From positions 248,001 to 312,000 of the forward strand of contig NZ_RCSU01000005.1 in the NCBI RefSeq assembly GCF_003991355.1: a stretch of 64,000 nucleotides of DNA, given 5' to 3'. The DNA comes from Pseudoflavitalea rhizosphaerae (GTDB lineage: Bacteria > Bacteroidota > Bacteroidia > Chitinophagales > Chitinophagaceae). Of the stretch, positions 27,340 through 36,907 are shown piece by piece; positions within the stretch are counted from its first letter, which is position 1; the number at the start of each line of letters is the position of its first letter. The translations under genes and the position numbers were made by a program. Below the pieces are notes generated by a model that saw only the letters and a program-made list of their open reading frames with translations, was not told where the DNA came from and made no database searches.

Positions 27340-27393
27340 GGCCCGCCTCATAGTACTGGAATCATCCTGATTTTATACAGGCGGGCCATTTTA
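27340..27393 (+). terminator. Rho-independent terminator
   Basis: Stem GGCCCGCCT / AGGCGGGCC (27340-27348 and 27379-27387) with a 30-base loop, then ATTTTATT. It separates the upstream membrane protein gene from traE. Confidence 0.75.
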
Positions 27394-27447
27394 TTGCCTC
27401 TACGTTCCCCTAATTCTTTTCTCACTCAAAATTAATTCCACTTAATT

Positions 27448-27792
27448 ATGTTGCTCTTTTCAAAAGGAAACAGAAGTTTTCTTATAAGATTATTTTGTCT
27501 CAAAAGTTTCGCCCTTTCATCAATAACCTCTTTGGCTCAGACTCCATCTAATAAAAACGGCAATGAGGGCATTAAGAAGGCCGCAGAAATGGTGAGCGGT
27601 TATTTTGATGATGGAACTACGCTCTTATATGCTATTGGCGCCATTGTAGGAATTGTTGGTGCTGTTCGGGTATACAATAAATGGAGTAGTGGCGATCAGG
27701 ATACCGCGAAAGCAGCAGCGGCTTGGTTTGGAGCGTGTATTTTCCTCGTTGTAGTAGCAACTGTTTTGAAAAGTTTCTACGGACTTAAATAG
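27448..27792 (+). CDS. traE: Conjugative transfer protein TraE (DUF4134)
   Basis: 114 residues. A signal-like N-terminus is followed by two membrane helices (about 58-76 and 91-109). Segments YAIGAIVGIVGAVRVYNKW and AAAAWFGACIFLVVV match the DUF4134 family, a VirB2/3-like membrane subunit of the Bacteroidetes type IV secretion system. It heads the tra operon and is 5 bases from TraF. Family and context agree. Confidence 0.9.
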   Translation: MLLFSKGNRSFLIRLFCLKSFALSSITSLAQTPSNKNGNEGIKKAAEMVSGYFDDGTTLLYAIGAIVGIVGAVRVYNKWSSGDQDTAKAAAAWFGACIFLVVVATVLKSFYGLK

Positions 27793-27797
27793 AAGTG

Positions 27798-28163
27798 ATG
27801 GCAACTGTTTACCAAATAAATAAAGGCGTCAATCGAAGTTTAGAGTTCAAAGGAATTAAAGCACAATACATTATTTACCTGGCTCTGGGGTTACTTGTCC
27901 TGCTTATACTTTTTATGATATTATATGTAATCAGCAAGAGCTCTTACCTCTGTCTTTGTATTGTAATCCCATTGGCCTTGTTCTTATTTGTCACTGTTTC
28001 AAAATACAGTAAAAAATACGGCGAGAATGGGCTCGTCAAGAAAATAGCAAACTCAAAACTGCCAGGAAATATTATCTGTCAGTCCCGAAACTGTTTTATC
28101 CGTCTAAATAATCAGAAAAGTGAAAAAAAACAAGTCGTTACAGGATGTCTTACCTGTATTTAA
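27798..28163 (+). CDS. traF: Conjugative transfer protein TraF (DUF4133)
   Basis: 121 residues with two adjacent membrane helices (about 25-45 and 50-68) and the typical start YQINKGVNRSLEFKGIKAQY. DUF4133 proteins are VirB3-like. A GTG just upstream (27795) is a less likely start. The end overlaps the TraG start by 44 bases. Confidence 0.9.
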   Translation: MATVYQINKGVNRSLEFKGIKAQYIIYLALGLLVLLILFMILYVISKSSYLCLCIVIPLALFLFVTVSKYSKKYGENGLVKKIANSKLPGNIICQSRNCFIRLNNQKSEKKQVVTGCLTCI

Positions 28164-30639
28164 AATAGAAAAAGATTGTTTGTTATCACATAAAGGAGAT
28201 TTTACCCTTGCATATGAAGTTACATTGCCGGAGATATTTACAATGTCAACAGCAGATTATGAAGCTCTCCATAATACCTGGGTAAAAGCTATCAGAACCT
28301 TGCCAATGAATACAATCGTGCATAAACAAGATTGGTATTTACAGGCTACATATAACGCAGATTTTGATGGTGAAAAATCTTTCTTATCTAAATCCAGCGA
28401 ACGCTTTTTTAATGAGAGGCCATATTTGGATCACAAATCTTATCTATTTATTACCAGCAAGGCTTCCAATAAAAGAACCGCTTCAGCTCTTTCATCTACC
28501 TTAATTACTTCATCATTTGTCCCTCAGCAGGCGATCGATCCACTATTGCAGGAAAGTTTTTTTGATAAAGCCGGTCAATGCATTAAGATTCTTGAAGATA
28601 GTACTCTCATGAAATGTCGCAGACTAACTTCAGATGAACTAGCAAGTACGTTTCAAAATCCAGGATTACTTGAACGCTATTGTTACCTGCTTAAACCCGG
28701 AGAAGAGCCTGTTATTCGAGATATGAGTTTAAATGATGAATTTAAGGTTGGAGAATACTTTACGCAAATGTTTTCACTGGCGGATGTTCAGGATCTTCCG
28801 GCTTTATGTGGACCTAGAGTTAATTATGAAAAGTATTCTACTGATAAAACGAAGTTCTCTATTTCCTTTTCAGCACCATTAGGACAACTATTGGACTGTA
28901 ATCACATTTACAATCAATATATCATTATCGAGGAGCCACACCGTACTATCCAAAAGTTAGAGAAGAAAAGAATCCGATTACAGTCTCTTTCTGCTTACTC
29001 CAGGCAAAATTCAATTAGCAGGGACGCAGTAAACCAGTTTTTAAATGAAGCAATCACACAGCAAAGGCAGCCTATAAAGGCCCATTTTAACCTCCTGGTT
29101 TGGACGGATCGTAAAGATCAACTGAAAGATATCCGTAACAATGTTTCAGGTGCATTGGCTCAAATAGATGCCAGGGCCAAAATAGAGACCGTTATCGCCC
29201 CCCAGTTGTTTTTTGCAGGGATGCCTGGTGGAGCAGCAGATCTTCCCTTGCACGACTGCTTCGACACATTTGCTGAACAGGCGAGCTGTTTCTTAATTCA
29301 GGAAACGAACTACCGGAGCTCCTTGTCTCCTGTGGGAGTGCGCTTGGGGGATAGAATCAGTGGCCTTCCTATTCATGTGGATATTAGCGATGAGCCACGC
29401 GAAAATGGCATTATTAGCAATAGAAACAAATTTATTTTAGGCCCAAGCGGGGTTTACCGGGCTATTTTTAATTAAATGGCCCGGTAAACCCTGTCTCCAG
29501 GATCAGGCAAGAGTTTTTTTACCAATCATTTACTAAGATCATACTATGAGCAGGGAACTCATATTGTGGTAGTTGACATAGGGCATTCGTATGCCGGATT
29601 GTGTCAACTAGTCGGTGGATACTATTTCACTTTTTCGATCGAGAGACCTATAAGTTTTAATCCCTTTTACATTGAATTCGGTGATTCTTTTGATACAGAA
29701 AAAAAAGAATCATTAAAAACACTCTTATTGGCATTGTGGAAGAGAGAAGGAGATGACTTTACGAGATCTGAATATGTGTCCATTTCTAATGCTATACAAT
29801 TCTATTACCAAAAAATATCACAAGAAAAAAGCATTTTTCCATGCTTTGATAGTTTCTATGAATTTGTCGAAAGTGACTTTCAGGAAATATTGAAACGAGA
29901 TAATGTAAGAACCATTGACTTTGATTTAGCCAATTTTCTTTACGTCTTAAAGCCTTATTACAGAGGCGGAGAATTCTCTTATTTACTTAATGCCAGAGAG
30001 AACCTAAACTTACTGGAACAACCATTCATAGTATTCGAGTTGGACGAAATACAGAATCATCCCACAATTTTGCCAGTGGTTACAATTATTTTGATGGACG
30101 CTTTCATGTCTAAGATGAGAAAGCTAAAAGGTATTAGAAAGCAATTGCTTTTAGAAGAAGTATGGAAGGCTTTGATGAAGAAAGGAATGGAAAATGCAAT
30201 TCTCTATTGGGTTAAAACTATCAGGAAATATTTCGGGGAACTCCTTTTGGTTTCTCAAGATGTGGAAGATGTTATCAAATCAGTTATTGTAAAAAATGCC
30301 ATTATCAATAATAGCGACTGTAAAATTTTGCTAGATCAGAGTAAGTATCAAAATAAATTTAGTGAAATACAGGAGTTGCTTGGACTAACAGATAAAGAAA
30401 AGGCATTAATCCTTTCAATGAACAAAGCGAATGATCCGACCAAAAAATATAAAGAAGTCTTTATAAGTCTCGGTGGAGTCCTGTCAAAGGTTTATCGAAC
30501 GGAGGTTTCTTTAGAGGAATACCTAGCCTATACTACAGAAGAAAGAGAAAAAATGAAAGTGCAGGAATATTCAAAAAAATACGGCAGTATTCAGAAAGGC
30601 ATTTCAGTATTGGCATCTGAAATTCGATCTGTTGGTTGA
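28120..30639 (+). pseudogene. traG: TraG-type conjugation ATPase (VirB4), split in its Walker A motif
   Basis: The N-terminal half (28120-29475) begins with a GTG start and SLQDVLPVFKIEKDCLLSHK, as in TraG. At codon 444 the sequence FILGPSG should continue GSGKSFFTN, but a 51-bp palindromic insertion (29451-29501) brings in stop codons. Beyond it the frame continues unchanged through GSGKSFFTNH, QGTHIVVVDIGHSYAGLC, and Walker B (PFIVFELDEI) to 30639. The inserted length is a multiple of three, so both halves are in one frame. Without the insert the protein is full length and normal. As it stands the ATPase powering the transfer channel is probably inactive, unless ribosomes bypass the insert. 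Confidence 0.9.
29451..29501. repeat. 51-bp palindromic insertion inside traG
   Basis: Two perfect 12-bp arms, GGTTTACCGGGC (29451-29462) and GCCCGGTAAACC (29479-29490), with a 16-base A+T-rich loop and an 11-base tail CTGTCTCCAGG. Removing exactly these 51 bases restores the Walker A codons. The in-frame stops are TAA at 29473 and, farther on, TAA at 29485. No clear target duplication is visible beyond a GG. Confidence 0.9.
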
Positions 30640-30653
30640 TTAATTAATCATTT

Positions 30654-31322
30654 ATGAAACGTTATCTAATTATAATATTCTGTTTCTCTTTTGTAGCTGT
30701 GTCTAATATTGCTTCTGCCCAATTAGCAATAGTAGAAGCGCTGAAAATTGCAACCAAGAAAGTAATCAGGGCCGTTGACTTACAAGTTCAGCGCATTCAA
30801 AATAAGACAATAGATCTTCAGAATGTACAGAAACAGTTAGAGAATGCCTTGTCAAAATTGAAGCTGGATGAAATATCAGAGTGGACTTCCCGGCAAAAGG
30901 AGATTTATCAGAAATACTTTGATGAACTCTGGCGAGTAAAGTCAATCCTGGCTTATTACCGGCAGTTCAGTTCAATAATAAATAAGCAAAAACAACTATT
31001 GAAGGAATATCAGGATGCATATTCATGGGTAAGAAAGGATAAGAATTTCTCTGAAAGGGAAATTGAATACATCTACATTATTTATTCGGGAATCCTGGAA
31101 AAAAGCATTGGTAATGTTGATAATCTACTGGATCTAATGAAATCCTTCACTGTTCAAATGTCAGATGGTGATCGTTTAAAACTGATCAATGAAACTTCCA
31201 CCAAACTGGATAATCAACTCTTGGATCTTCGGGAATTTAATAACAATAATTGGCTCGTAAGTCTTCAACGCTCAAAATCCAAGCAAGAAATTGAATCGTT
31301 GAAGGGATTGTACGGGTTTTAA
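30654..31322 (+). CDS. traI: TraI-like secreted conjugation protein
   Basis: 222 residues with a signal peptide (about 1-22, cut after ASA) and long helices with coiled-coil character. It follows traG by 14 bases in the tra operon at the place of traI in related elements. It is distantly similar to the two proteins at 32234 and 32892. A periplasmic structural role in the transfer apparatus is inferred from context. Confidence 0.65.
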   Translation: MKRYLIIIFCFSFVAVSNIASAQLAIVEALKIATKKVIRAVDLQVQRIQNKTIDLQNVQKQLENALSKLKLDEISEWTSRQKEIYQKYFDELWRVKSILAYYRQFSSIINKQKQLLKEYQDAYSWVRKDKNFSEREIEYIYIIYSGILEKSIGNVDNLLDLMKSFTVQMSDGDRLKLINETSTKLDNQLLDLREFNNNNWLVSLQRSKSKQEIESLKGLYGF

Positions 31323-31331
31323 AGCCATGTT

Positions 31332-32237
31332 ATGAAAAGAAAGGAGTTTTTAAGTAATCAGCCAGATCCAGATCTGTCATTTGACAGGAATGATGAATTT
31401 GAGGCGAATAAAAATACTGTCTGGGATGGCAAAGGATTGGATGCGATAATTTATGACTCTGCCAAAATACTAAAGGAAAAAGGTTATGACGAAAAAGGTT
31501 TGAATAATGGTGAACCTGAAGGAATGTTTAAAAGCCACCTCAAAGCTCAGTTACAACACTTGTTGGAATCGGATGAAACAATTATTGGGGTTCACCAATT
31601 CCAGGTTCAGAATTTTGGTTTTTACAATAATGGTGATGATATAGTAAGATTTACGTTCAGCTATGATTTTGAAGATCAAAAAATAACGCTCAAAGAAGTT
31701 GAGGCAGAATTTAAAGGCGTTCCTATTAATCAAACTATTGATCGATTAAGCGATATCTGGACGTCCCAAGATATGTATCGGCGGGTCAAAGAACTGTGGA
31801 TAATAGTTCATGACGAAAATCTTACAATATTAGAAGGGAACGTAAATGACGTCATTCAAAATGAAAGTGGCCGACTCCGCCATTTAGGGTATGAGCAAAA
31901 CGGCCAGTTGAACAGGAAGTTGCAAGCAGAAATATTCAAGTCAATGGAGAAAGAAAGCCCCACAAATCATTTCTCATTGAAGGCAACGCGCTTTTGCCCG
32001 CAAGGAGAAATGAAGGTAACCCTATACTATGAGTACATACAGGATATATTTCAATTGAAACTTAAATCTATACGAGCAGATTTGAACAACCGAAAAGTTG
32101 AATACTCTAATGACGGCACTTCACCTATTCCTTCTCTGAATGATCTTAAATCATTTTTTGTAAAACAAAAAAACGATTTGGCAAATAAGCTTATAAATCA
32201 TAAGCCTGACACATCATTTAAAAACAGATTGAAATGA
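31332..32237 (+). CDS. Unknown cytoplasmic protein within the tra operon
   Basis: 301 residues with no signal or membrane segment. A repeated pattern is seen: two halves each start with an acidic helix and contain a segment of the type FSYDFEDQKITLKEVEAEFK or TLYYEYIQDIFQLKLKSIRA, so the protein may have an internal duplication. Its stop overlaps the next start (ATGA). Its position between structural transfer genes is unusual for a soluble protein; possible roles are entry control or regulation. Not recognised. Confidence 0.55.
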   Translation: MKRKEFLSNQPDPDLSFDRNDEFEANKNTVWDGKGLDAIIYDSAKILKEKGYDEKGLNNGEPEGMFKSHLKAQLQHLLESDETIIGVHQFQVQNFGFYNNGDDIVRFTFSYDFEDQKITLKEVEAEFKGVPINQTIDRLSDIWTSQDMYRRVKELWIIVHDENLTILEGNVNDVIQNESGRLRHLGYEQNGQLNRKLQAEIFKSMEKESPTNHFSLKATRFCPQGEMKVTLYYEYIQDIFQLKLKSIRADLNNRKVEYSNDGTSPIPSLNDLKSFFVKQKNDLANKLINHKPDTSFKNRLK

Positions 32238-32881
32238 AAAAGTGTTTTTCCATATTGTTCCTTTTGATCCTGTCAGTCCAACTCAAAGCCCAAACATGGG
32301 ATGAATGGTTTAAGCAAAAAAAGACACAGCGAAAATACTTGCTGAACCAAATTGTAAGGCTGCAGGTATACCTGGGACATGTAAAGAAGGGGTACAATAT
32401 CTTAAACACTGGATTAACCGCTATTGGGTCAATTAAGAAAGGAGAGTTTCAGCTTCATGATCTATTTATTAGTGATAAAAGAAGAGTGAAACCCATTATC
32501 AGGAATTCATTCGCCGTCCTGGAAACTGTTCGGATAGCTACACAGGTAAGACAATCATGGTCATATATCAAAGAGTCACTTTCAAACACCTCTCTCTCTC
32601 CGGACGAAAAAGCATACATCCTGAACGTAAAATTTAACCTGCTAGAGAGCCTTTCAATGGATATCCAACATCTACTTAATGTAATTACAAGTGGGGAATT
32701 AGAAATGAGCGATCACGAAAGAATTGAAGGGATAGCAGTTATTCACCAGAATGTACAAAATAAAAAAGCAGCAACGAATGCTGCTAATAATTCGCTCAGG
32801 GTTTTGGTAAACCAAAAAAACAAACGCAATCACGATATCCAGCAATTACAAGATCTATTCCTATTTCCCAACCAACCTTAA
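32234..32881 (+). CDS. Secreted helical conjugation-operon protein (paralogue 2)
   Basis: 215 residues. A signal peptide (about 1-19, ending LKAQ) is followed by helices. The motif GHVKKGYNILNTGLTAIGSI followed by KKGEFQLHDLF matches the neighbour at 32892 (YKGYQIVSKGYNTIKDISQG then NFSLHNTF), so the two are paralogues. Database names for this family in Bacteroidetes conjugation loci include TerB-like, but that function is not shown. Probably periplasmic. Confidence 0.65.
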   Translation: MKKCFSILFLLILSVQLKAQTWDEWFKQKKTQRKYLLNQIVRLQVYLGHVKKGYNILNTGLTAIGSIKKGEFQLHDLFISDKRRVKPIIRNSFAVLETVRIATQVRQSWSYIKESLSNTSLSPDEKAYILNVKFNLLESLSMDIQHLLNVITSGELEMSDHERIEGIAVIHQNVQNKKAATNAANNSLRVLVNQKNKRNHDIQQLQDLFLFPNQP

Positions 32882-32891
32882 ACGTGTAATT

Positions 32892-33521
32892 ATGCTTAAG
32901 CTATTTCTTCTTCTTACAATTTGTTTCTTCAGCACACCAAAAAATTCCTTTTGCCAGGCGGCAGAATTGCAGCAGCTTATTTTAAATCTGGAAAAACTTA
33001 ACCAGCTTAGAGCTATCCTTGATCAAATGTATAAAGGATACCAGATTGTTTCAAAAGGCTACAATACGATCAAGGATATTTCACAAGGGAATTTCTCTCT
33101 TCATAATACTTTTCTTAACGGGTTACTAGCTATAAGTCCCACAGTAAAAAAATACCATCGTATCGCTGAGATTATCAACATTCAGTTAAGCATAGTTAAG
33201 CAGTATAAAAATGCTTTAAATGATTTTAGAAAGACAGCAACACTCAATCCTCAGGAAATACAATATATAGAACAAGTGTTTTCGAATTTATTTGACCGAT
33301 CTGTTGAGAACATGGATGAGCTTGTTATGGTAATAACGGCCAATAAACTACGTATGAATGATGCTGAACGGTTGGAAGCCATCGATAGAATATATGATCA
33401 AATGTCAGATAAATTACAATTTCTGCACTCCTTTAACAAGAAGGGGTATCTCCTGGTAAGGCAACGTGATCATTCAAAACAGGAACATAAAAATATTGAC
33501 CAATTATTTTTATCAAAGTAA
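32892..33521 (+). CDS. Secreted helical conjugation-operon protein (paralogue 3)
   Basis: 209 residues with a signal peptide (about 1-21). It shares with the preceding gene the YxGYxIxxxGYxxI pattern and a later DAERLEAIDRIYDQM segment comparable to DHERIEGIAVIHQN there. It follows after 10 bases, and traJ starts 4 bases after its stop, so it belongs to the tra operon. Likely periplasmic part of the transfer machine; the precise role is unknown. Confidence 0.65.
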   Translation: MLKLFLLLTICFFSTPKNSFCQAAELQQLILNLEKLNQLRAILDQMYKGYQIVSKGYNTIKDISQGNFSLHNTFLNGLLAISPTVKKYHRIAEIINIQLSIVKQYKNALNDFRKTATLNPQEIQYIEQVFSNLFDRSVENMDELVMVITANKLRMNDAERLEAIDRIYDQMSDKLQFLHSFNKKGYLLVRQRDHSKQEHKNIDQLFLSK

Positions 33522-33525
33522 CCAT

Positions 33526-34722
33526 ATGCGTTTAATATATTTTATTATCACTTCCCTAACAGTCATCCTGCCAACAAAATTATTTGCCCAAGTTGGTAGT
33601 GGGTTTATAAAAAGTTACCAGGGAATTCTAAAAGGCATCTATCAGGATTTAATGAAAATGTCAGGAGAGCTGGTTCCAGTAGCCCAGGCGATCGGTGGAT
33701 TCGGCGCATTGTTTTATATTGGATATAGAGTTTGGAAGCATATTGCCGCTGCTGAGCCAATCGATTTTTTCCCTTTATTTCGGCCATTTTGTATCAGCCT
33801 TATCATTTCTATTTATCCATTAGCCATAGGAGTAGTACGGGGAGTATTAGAGCCTATTGAAATAGCCACACAAGCAATGGTTACAAAAAGCAATACTGCA
33901 ACAGAAGTTCTATTGACAGAAAGGGCTATTGCTATTTCGGAGACTAAAGAATACCAGGAACTAGCAAGTGAGCTGGAAAAAAGAGATACCCGTTGGGATG
34001 AATATGCATATCCTAGTGGATCGACAGGAGATCCTTATATGTCCAAAGGTGGAAACCCATTTTCGTTTAGCATTTTTACAAATTCAATCTCATTCTTTAT
34101 AAAATTGATGTTATCCATCATTTTGCAAATTGTATATTTTGCCGCTGTAATTTGTATAGATACGCTTAGAACCTTCCACCTTCTTATCCTTGCAATTATT
34201 GGCCCAATTGTACTATGCATTTCAATCTTCGACGGATTTCAGCATGTATTGAATGTTTGGCTTGCCCGTTTTGTTAATGTTTTTCTCTGGTTGCCAATTG
34301 CAAATCTATTCGGTGTACTGATAAGTAAAGTTCAGCAAGGTATGCTTCACGTGGATCTTGAAGCCATGAAGAACAGTGGTTTAACATCCTTCGGGACAAC
34401 TGACATAGCATACCTTATCTTCCTTTTGATAGCTACTGTTGGCTATTTCAGTATCCCAAGTATCGCCAACTATATTATACATGCTTCTGGAGCAAATACG
34501 ATCTTAATGAAGGTGAACAAACTTTCTTCTGCTGGAAGAACCATGATCATGACGGCTGCTGGTGGTGGAGCAGGATATGCAGCAAGCCAATATGCTGGAG
34601 GTAGTATGAGTGCGGATAAACCTGGCAATGATATGTTTCATTATTCGATGGCCGATGCAAAAAACTCTGAACCTTATACGAATGAAAGCTACAGCAAAAG
34701 CAAAATATCTGGAAACTCTTAA
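33526..34722 (+). CDS. traJ: Conjugative transfer membrane protein TraJ
   Basis: 398 residues with a signal peptide (about 1-22) and five to seven hydrophobic helices. Segments GFIKSYQGILKGIYQDLMKM and YIGYRVWKHIAAAEPIDFFP are typical of Bacteroidetes TraJ, a VirB6-like polytopic subunit. A Gly/Ala/Ser-rich C-terminal tail lies after the last helix. The ATG at 33526 gives the signal peptide; the longer frame from 33466 overlaps the previous gene and is rejected. Confidence 0.9.
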   Translation: MRLIYFIITSLTVILPTKLFAQVGSGFIKSYQGILKGIYQDLMKMSGELVPVAQAIGGFGALFYIGYRVWKHIAAAEPIDFFPLFRPFCISLIISIYPLAIGVVRGVLEPIEIATQAMVTKSNTATEVLLTERAIAISETKEYQELASELEKRDTRWDEYAYPSGSTGDPYMSKGGNPFSFSIFTNSISFFIKLMLSIILQIVYFAAVICIDTLRTFHLLILAIIGPIVLCISIFDGFQHVLNVWLARFVNVFLWLPIANLFGVLISKVQQGMLHVDLEAMKNSGLTSFGTTDIAYLIFLLIATVGYFSIPSIANYIIHASGANTILMKVNKLSSAGRTMIMTAAGGGAGYAASQYAGGSMSADKPGNDMFHYSMADAKNSEPYTNESYSKSKISGNS

Positions 34723-34731
34723 TAGCACAAA

Positions 34732-35343
34732 ATGTTTCAACAATTCAGAAATATCAATACCGCCTTTAAATATACAAGAATGCTTTCACTGGTAACCCTC
34801 GTGTGTAGTTTTTCCCTTACTACTTTTATTTTCTTATATACTCATAATGAGCGTAGGAAGGATAGAAGTAAGGTTTTGGTAATTAACAATGGAAAAGTTT
34901 ATCATGCGATAGAATCAGACAGACTGCTACAATGGCCTATAGAAATCAAAGATCATGTAAAAATGTTCCATTTTTATTTGTTAACACTGATTCCTGATGA
35001 AAAGGCGAATACAAGTAATGTTTCTAATGCATTATCCTTGGCCGACAAATCAGCTCTGGATTACTACGAAAATTTAAAAGAAAGCGGTTACTATAGTAAT
35101 GTTGTTGCAGCCAATATTACCCAGCAGGTTCAAAAAGATAGCATAGTTGTGAATACATCATCCGATCCCTGGTCTTTTGTTTATTATGGAAAGATTACTA
35201 TCAAAAGGTCTACCAGTACAGTTGTTCGATCACTCGTAAGCAGGGGAGAAATTAGGATTTTGCCTTTTGCCAGTGAAGACAACCCACATGGACTATTAAT
35301 TGAAAAATGGTCTGTTATCGAAAACCAAGACTTAAATCATTAA
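34732..35343 (+). CDS. traK: Conjugative transfer protein TraK
   Basis: 203 residues. One membrane helix near the N-terminus (about 18-38) is followed by a periplasmic VirB8-like domain with KDHVKMFHFYLLTLIPDEKA and SDPWSFVYYGKITIKRST, both typical of TraK. It is 9 bases from traJ and 10 from the next gene. Confidence 0.9.
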   Translation: MFQQFRNINTAFKYTRMLSLVTLVCSFSLTTFIFLYTHNERRKDRSKVLVINNGKVYHAIESDRLLQWPIEIKDHVKMFHFYLLTLIPDEKANTSNVSNALSLADKSALDYYENLKESGYYSNVVAANITQQVQKDSIVVNTSSDPWSFVYYGKITIKRSTSTVVRSLVSRGEIRILPFASEDNPHGLLIEKWSVIENQDLNH

Positions 35344-35353
35344 AAGTATAACG

Positions 35354-35758
35354 ATGTGGCAACGCTTTAGAAGAAAAAAGAAAGCACAATTTGGAAATTC
35401 ATCTTCAAAAAATACTATAGCAACAATTGAGGAAAGACTAAAGAATAAATTTGTTTCTGTAATGCAGAAGGCCGAAAAAAGATTAACTGCCAGGCAAAGA
35501 ACAATATTTTTCTGCTTGTACTTCTTAATAATGGTGGCGATCTGTTCCAGTACATTTCTAAAATCATCTATTTTCAAAACTGGTAATAAAACGCCCGCTC
35601 ATAATAGTATTGTGATCCTCCCGGATATAACTCTTCCAGATTCTTTGAACATTGACTACTTGAAAAATGCAATGCAAACTTTTCCCTTGCAAGATAGTAA
35701 TTCCACATATTTAACAGATCATCAAATGCATAATAGTTATGGAAACAAAAAAAACTAA
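35354..35758 (+). CDS. traL: Single-span conjugation protein at the traL position
   Basis: 134 residues. A basic N-terminal part with coiled-coil character is followed by one membrane helix (about 56-75) and a short periplasmic tail. It lies between traK and traM and overlaps traM by 20 bases. The TraL name is from position and topology, not from a motif. Confidence 0.55.
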   Translation: MWQRFRRKKKAQFGNSSSKNTIATIEERLKNKFVSVMQKAEKRLTARQRTIFFCLYFLIMVAICSSTFLKSSIFKTGNKTPAHNSIVILPDITLPDSLNIDYLKNAMQTFPLQDSNSTYLTDHQMHNSYGNKKN

Positions 35759-36881
35759 AAAACAAAAGTTGATTGCACTCGCTCTTCTCTGTGTCGTACC
35801 GGCCATTATTATTAGTGTTCTTATATACCAATTAATGCCTGGAAAGGAAGACGTACAAAAAAACGAAGAAAACAAATTTAATAAATCGCTTCCTTCACCA
35901 AAAATTGAGGATGAGCCAAGGAGTAAGCTGGAGGCATATTTAAGAGCTCAGGATGATTCTATTAAGAAGGCAAAAGATAATCTCCAAGAGCAAATTCCCC
36001 GATTTTTCAATCCCGGCCCTCCTGACCAGGTGTATGCCGATCAATACGATCCTGGTGAAAGGCCAATGCCTACTTCTGCAAGGATGAAAAATCAGGAAAA
36101 GAAGATGAATGAACAGCTTGCCAGATTAGACAAGGTGTTGCAACCTATGCCCGAAACTTTTGATCAATTTGAAAATGAAAATTTAAAGGAAAAACCCTCA
36201 GTTGATGTGACTCAGCTGGAACAACTGATGGCTACCCTTCAGCAGAATGCAGAAGAAGATCCGGAATTGAAGCGTGCCGAACGAATAGTGAAAATGATAA
36301 CGGAATTGAAAAGCCCGCCCGTACCTAAACCCGATTCGACTACTACCGAAAAGCAGAATATTTCTACTATACCACATACGCAATCGAATGGGTTTTATGG
36401 ATTGAGACCTTCCGCTTTAACTCCATCAACGCAAAACAAGGTAATTAAGGCTACAACCTTGCAAGACCAAATATTAAATGAAGGCAGTACTATAACACTA
36501 ATGCTGGAGCAGGATATTTACCTGGATAACCAGCGAATACCTGCCGGAACGTTGCTGGACGGCCAATGCTCATTTGCTAATGAGCGCATTCAGGTTAACA
36601 TCGATAAACTTGTATACAATAATGTCTTTTTCCCTCTCAGGTTAAAGGTTTATGATTTGCGCGGCAATGAAGGAATTTATGTTCCTGGGTTGGTTACGCC
36701 CGAGGGAGCAAAAGCAACTGCGAATGAGGCTTTGCAATCCCTAAATATTGCTTCACTAGATCAATCAATGTCAACACAGGCTATCAATACCGCTATACAA
36801 GGCATTAAAAGCGCTATTGCCCGAAAGACAACCAAACTTAATGCTACCGTTAAGGCTAACTCTAAAGTCCTTTTACGATAA
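35739..36881 (+). CDS. traM: Conjugative transfer protein TraM (VirB10-like)
   Basis: 380 residues. A membrane helix (about 10-30) is followed by a long acidic, Pro-rich and coiled region, then a C-terminal domain (about 230-380) with EGSTITLMLEQDIYLDNQRI, PAGTLLDGQCSF and VYDLRGNEGIYVPGL, as in TraM proteins. These bridge inner and outer membranes. It overlaps the preceding gene. Confidence 0.9.
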   Translation: METKKTKKQKLIALALLCVVPAIIISVLIYQLMPGKEDVQKNEENKFNKSLPSPKIEDEPRSKLEAYLRAQDDSIKKAKDNLQEQIPRFFNPGPPDQVYADQYDPGERPMPTSARMKNQEKKMNEQLARLDKVLQPMPETFDQFENENLKEKPSVDVTQLEQLMATLQQNAEEDPELKRAERIVKMITELKSPPVPKPDSTTTEKQNISTIPHTQSNGFYGLRPSALTPSTQNKVIKATTLQDQILNEGSTITLMLEQDIYLDNQRIPAGTLLDGQCSFANERIQVNIDKLVYNNVFFPLRLKVYDLRGNEGIYVPGLVTPEGAKATANEALQSLNIASLDQSMSTQAINTAIQGIKSAIARKTTKLNATVKANSKVLLR

Positions 36882-36907
36882 ACATTTAAACATTAAAAAA
36901 ACGAATC

